Of a stretch of DNA of 64,000 nucleotides, positions 63,416 to 64,000 are shown piece by piece. The first letter of the stretch is position 1. Every line of letters starts with the position of its first letter. Location of the stretch: NCBI RefSeq assembly GCF_036898095.1, contig NC_090751.1:77311695-77375694 (forward strand), given 5' to 3'. The notes beneath the pieces are model-generated. The model did not search any database. It was given only the letters and a program-made list of their open reading frames with translations, and was not told the origin of the DNA. Source of the DNA: Palaemon carinicauda. Lineage: Eukaryota > Arthropoda > Malacostraca > Decapoda > Palaemonidae. The position numbers and the translations under genes were made by a program.

Positions 63416-64000
63416 ATGAGTATAAATTCTGACAAAACCAGTTTACGCCCTTGGCCCGATCCATCAACTGACCTTGATGAAACCACCCAGCCCATCCTGC
63501 CAAGCAACCACTCAGCTGCGCCCAAAGTCAAGCTGCCACCGTTCTCACAACACAACACCGCCTCCTGGTTCCTGATGGCGAACGTACTCTTCAGGGGGGC
63601 CAAGCTAAACAACCCTTGCGCCAAAGCTGACATCGTCCTGACCTCCATCCCTGAGGAGGTATTTGACAAGATCTCCCCATGGCTCGATGCCCACTCCGGT
63701 CAGGTATCCTACGATGAGCTGCGAACCAAACTAATCAATATACACTCGCTTTCCATCTCGGCAAGGGCACAAAAGATTTGTGATCTCAGCAACAGACCTA
63801 TGGGCGACACCTCTCCCATAGAAGCATGGGATGAACTGGTTGGACTTCTCATGCTGCCAGAGACCGACGCCAATGGACGACGACAAGAGATAAGCCTATC
63901 TCGCGAAATATTCCTCCGACGCCTACTGCAGGATGTGAGAGCCCAGCTCACCGATACCAACACCCTGTTGAAGAATAACCTCCAATCAAGGGCACAGAAA
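63416..64000 (+). CDS. Gypsy gag, N-terminal 195 codons, no stop before window end
   Basis: ATG at 63416 opens a frame continuous to 64000. It has a short Pro/Ser/Thr-rich start, then KVKLPPFSQHNTASWFLMA, the matrix/capsid start typical of Mag-type Gypsy gag (KLPPFxxxNPxxWF), followed by VLTSIPEEVFDKISPWL, YDELRTKLINIHSLS, AWDELVGLLMLP and IFLRRLLQDVRAQL. Gag forms the particle that encloses the RNA. Pol should follow outside the window. It could belong to the family that mobilises the small element at 36657-37796, since the primer sites match, but this is a guess. Confidence 0.85.
   Translation, partial: MSINSDKTSLRPWPDPSTDLDETTQPILPSNHSAAPKVKLPPFSQHNTASWFLMANVLFRGAKLNNPCAKADIVLTSIPEEVFDKISPWLDAHSGQVSYDELRTKLINIHSLSISARAQKICDLSNRPMGDTSPIEAWDELVGLLMLPETDANGRRQEISLSREIFLRRLLQDVRAQLTDTNTLLKNNLQSRAQK

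Larger units (their letters stand above)
63083..64000 (+). mobile_element. Gypsy-type LTR retrotransposon, 5' part, runs off the window
   Basis: An LTR end (...gttgtcctcaca, to 63263) is followed by ctggtgaccccggag, a primer-binding site of the same kind as in the small Gypsy at 36911, then a leader and a gag frame. The LTR start is uncertain: it may begin at tgtatattt (63083), immediately beside the end of B1, or B1 may have inserted into the LTR. Confidence 0.75.

Noticed and set aside
1..64000. tRNA, rRNA or host protein-coding genes
   Set aside because: None recognised; the only tRNA-like sequences are primer-binding site complements.

Overview
Eukaryotic repeat DNA with no recognisable host gene. 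Almost the whole window is mobile elements, dominated by tyrosine-recombinase (DIRS1-like) retrotransposons, with BEL/Pao and Gypsy LTR elements and a hAT DNA transposon nested among them. DIRS1-like elements of this kind are known to be abundant in decapod crustaceans, and the mix seen here, with an (AAT)n-tailed repeat and AT microsatellites, fits a decapod. That assignment is inference; no host marker gene is present.

Layout. (1) 1-6592: minus-strand remains of a family A DIRS element (A0), cut by the window start, with its 5' end tandemly duplicated. (2) 6593-6828 and 14932-15002: two pieces of a zinc-finger gag of another element (family D), separated by a family A DIRS element (6829-14931). 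Family A inserted cleanly with no target duplication. It has unequal inverted terminal repeats (ITRs), an internal complementary region (ICR), gag, RT/RNase H and an overlapping tyrosine recombinase (YR) frame. (3) 15003-16415: D leader and short tandem repeats. (4) 16416-23295: a family C DIRS element with much of RT deleted and a gag full of 42-bp and 21-bp tandem repeats. (5) 23296-27163: microsatellite, (AAT)n-tailed repeat, foldback element and unassigned AT-rich DNA.

(6) 27164-63082: one family B DIRS element (B1, about 9 kb of its own sequence) stretched to 36 kb by five insertions. They are a BEL/Pao element in its left ITR (27388-35482, 5-bp target duplication), a 1.1-kb non-autonomous Gypsy in its YR gene (36657-37796, 4-bp duplication), a hAT element also in YR (38080-40138, 8-bp duplication), and two further family B DIRS elements in its 5' leader: B2 (45195-53952, all three ORFs open) and B3 (54243-61066, decayed). 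(7) 63083-64000: the 5' part of a Gypsy element, with a gag ORF running off the window.

How the parts work together. In each DIRS family Gag packages the RNA, RT/RNase H copies it, the split ITRs and ICR are thought to help form a circle, and YR inserts the circle without a target-site duplication. In families A, B and C the ICR contains the exact left-right end junction. The element end downstream of YR carries a short dyad next to the terminus; in A and C this has the same geometry (dinucleotide TG, 7-bp arm, 7-nt spacer, 7-bp arm). I consider that terminal dyad and the 36-kb nest with its datable order the most interesting observations.
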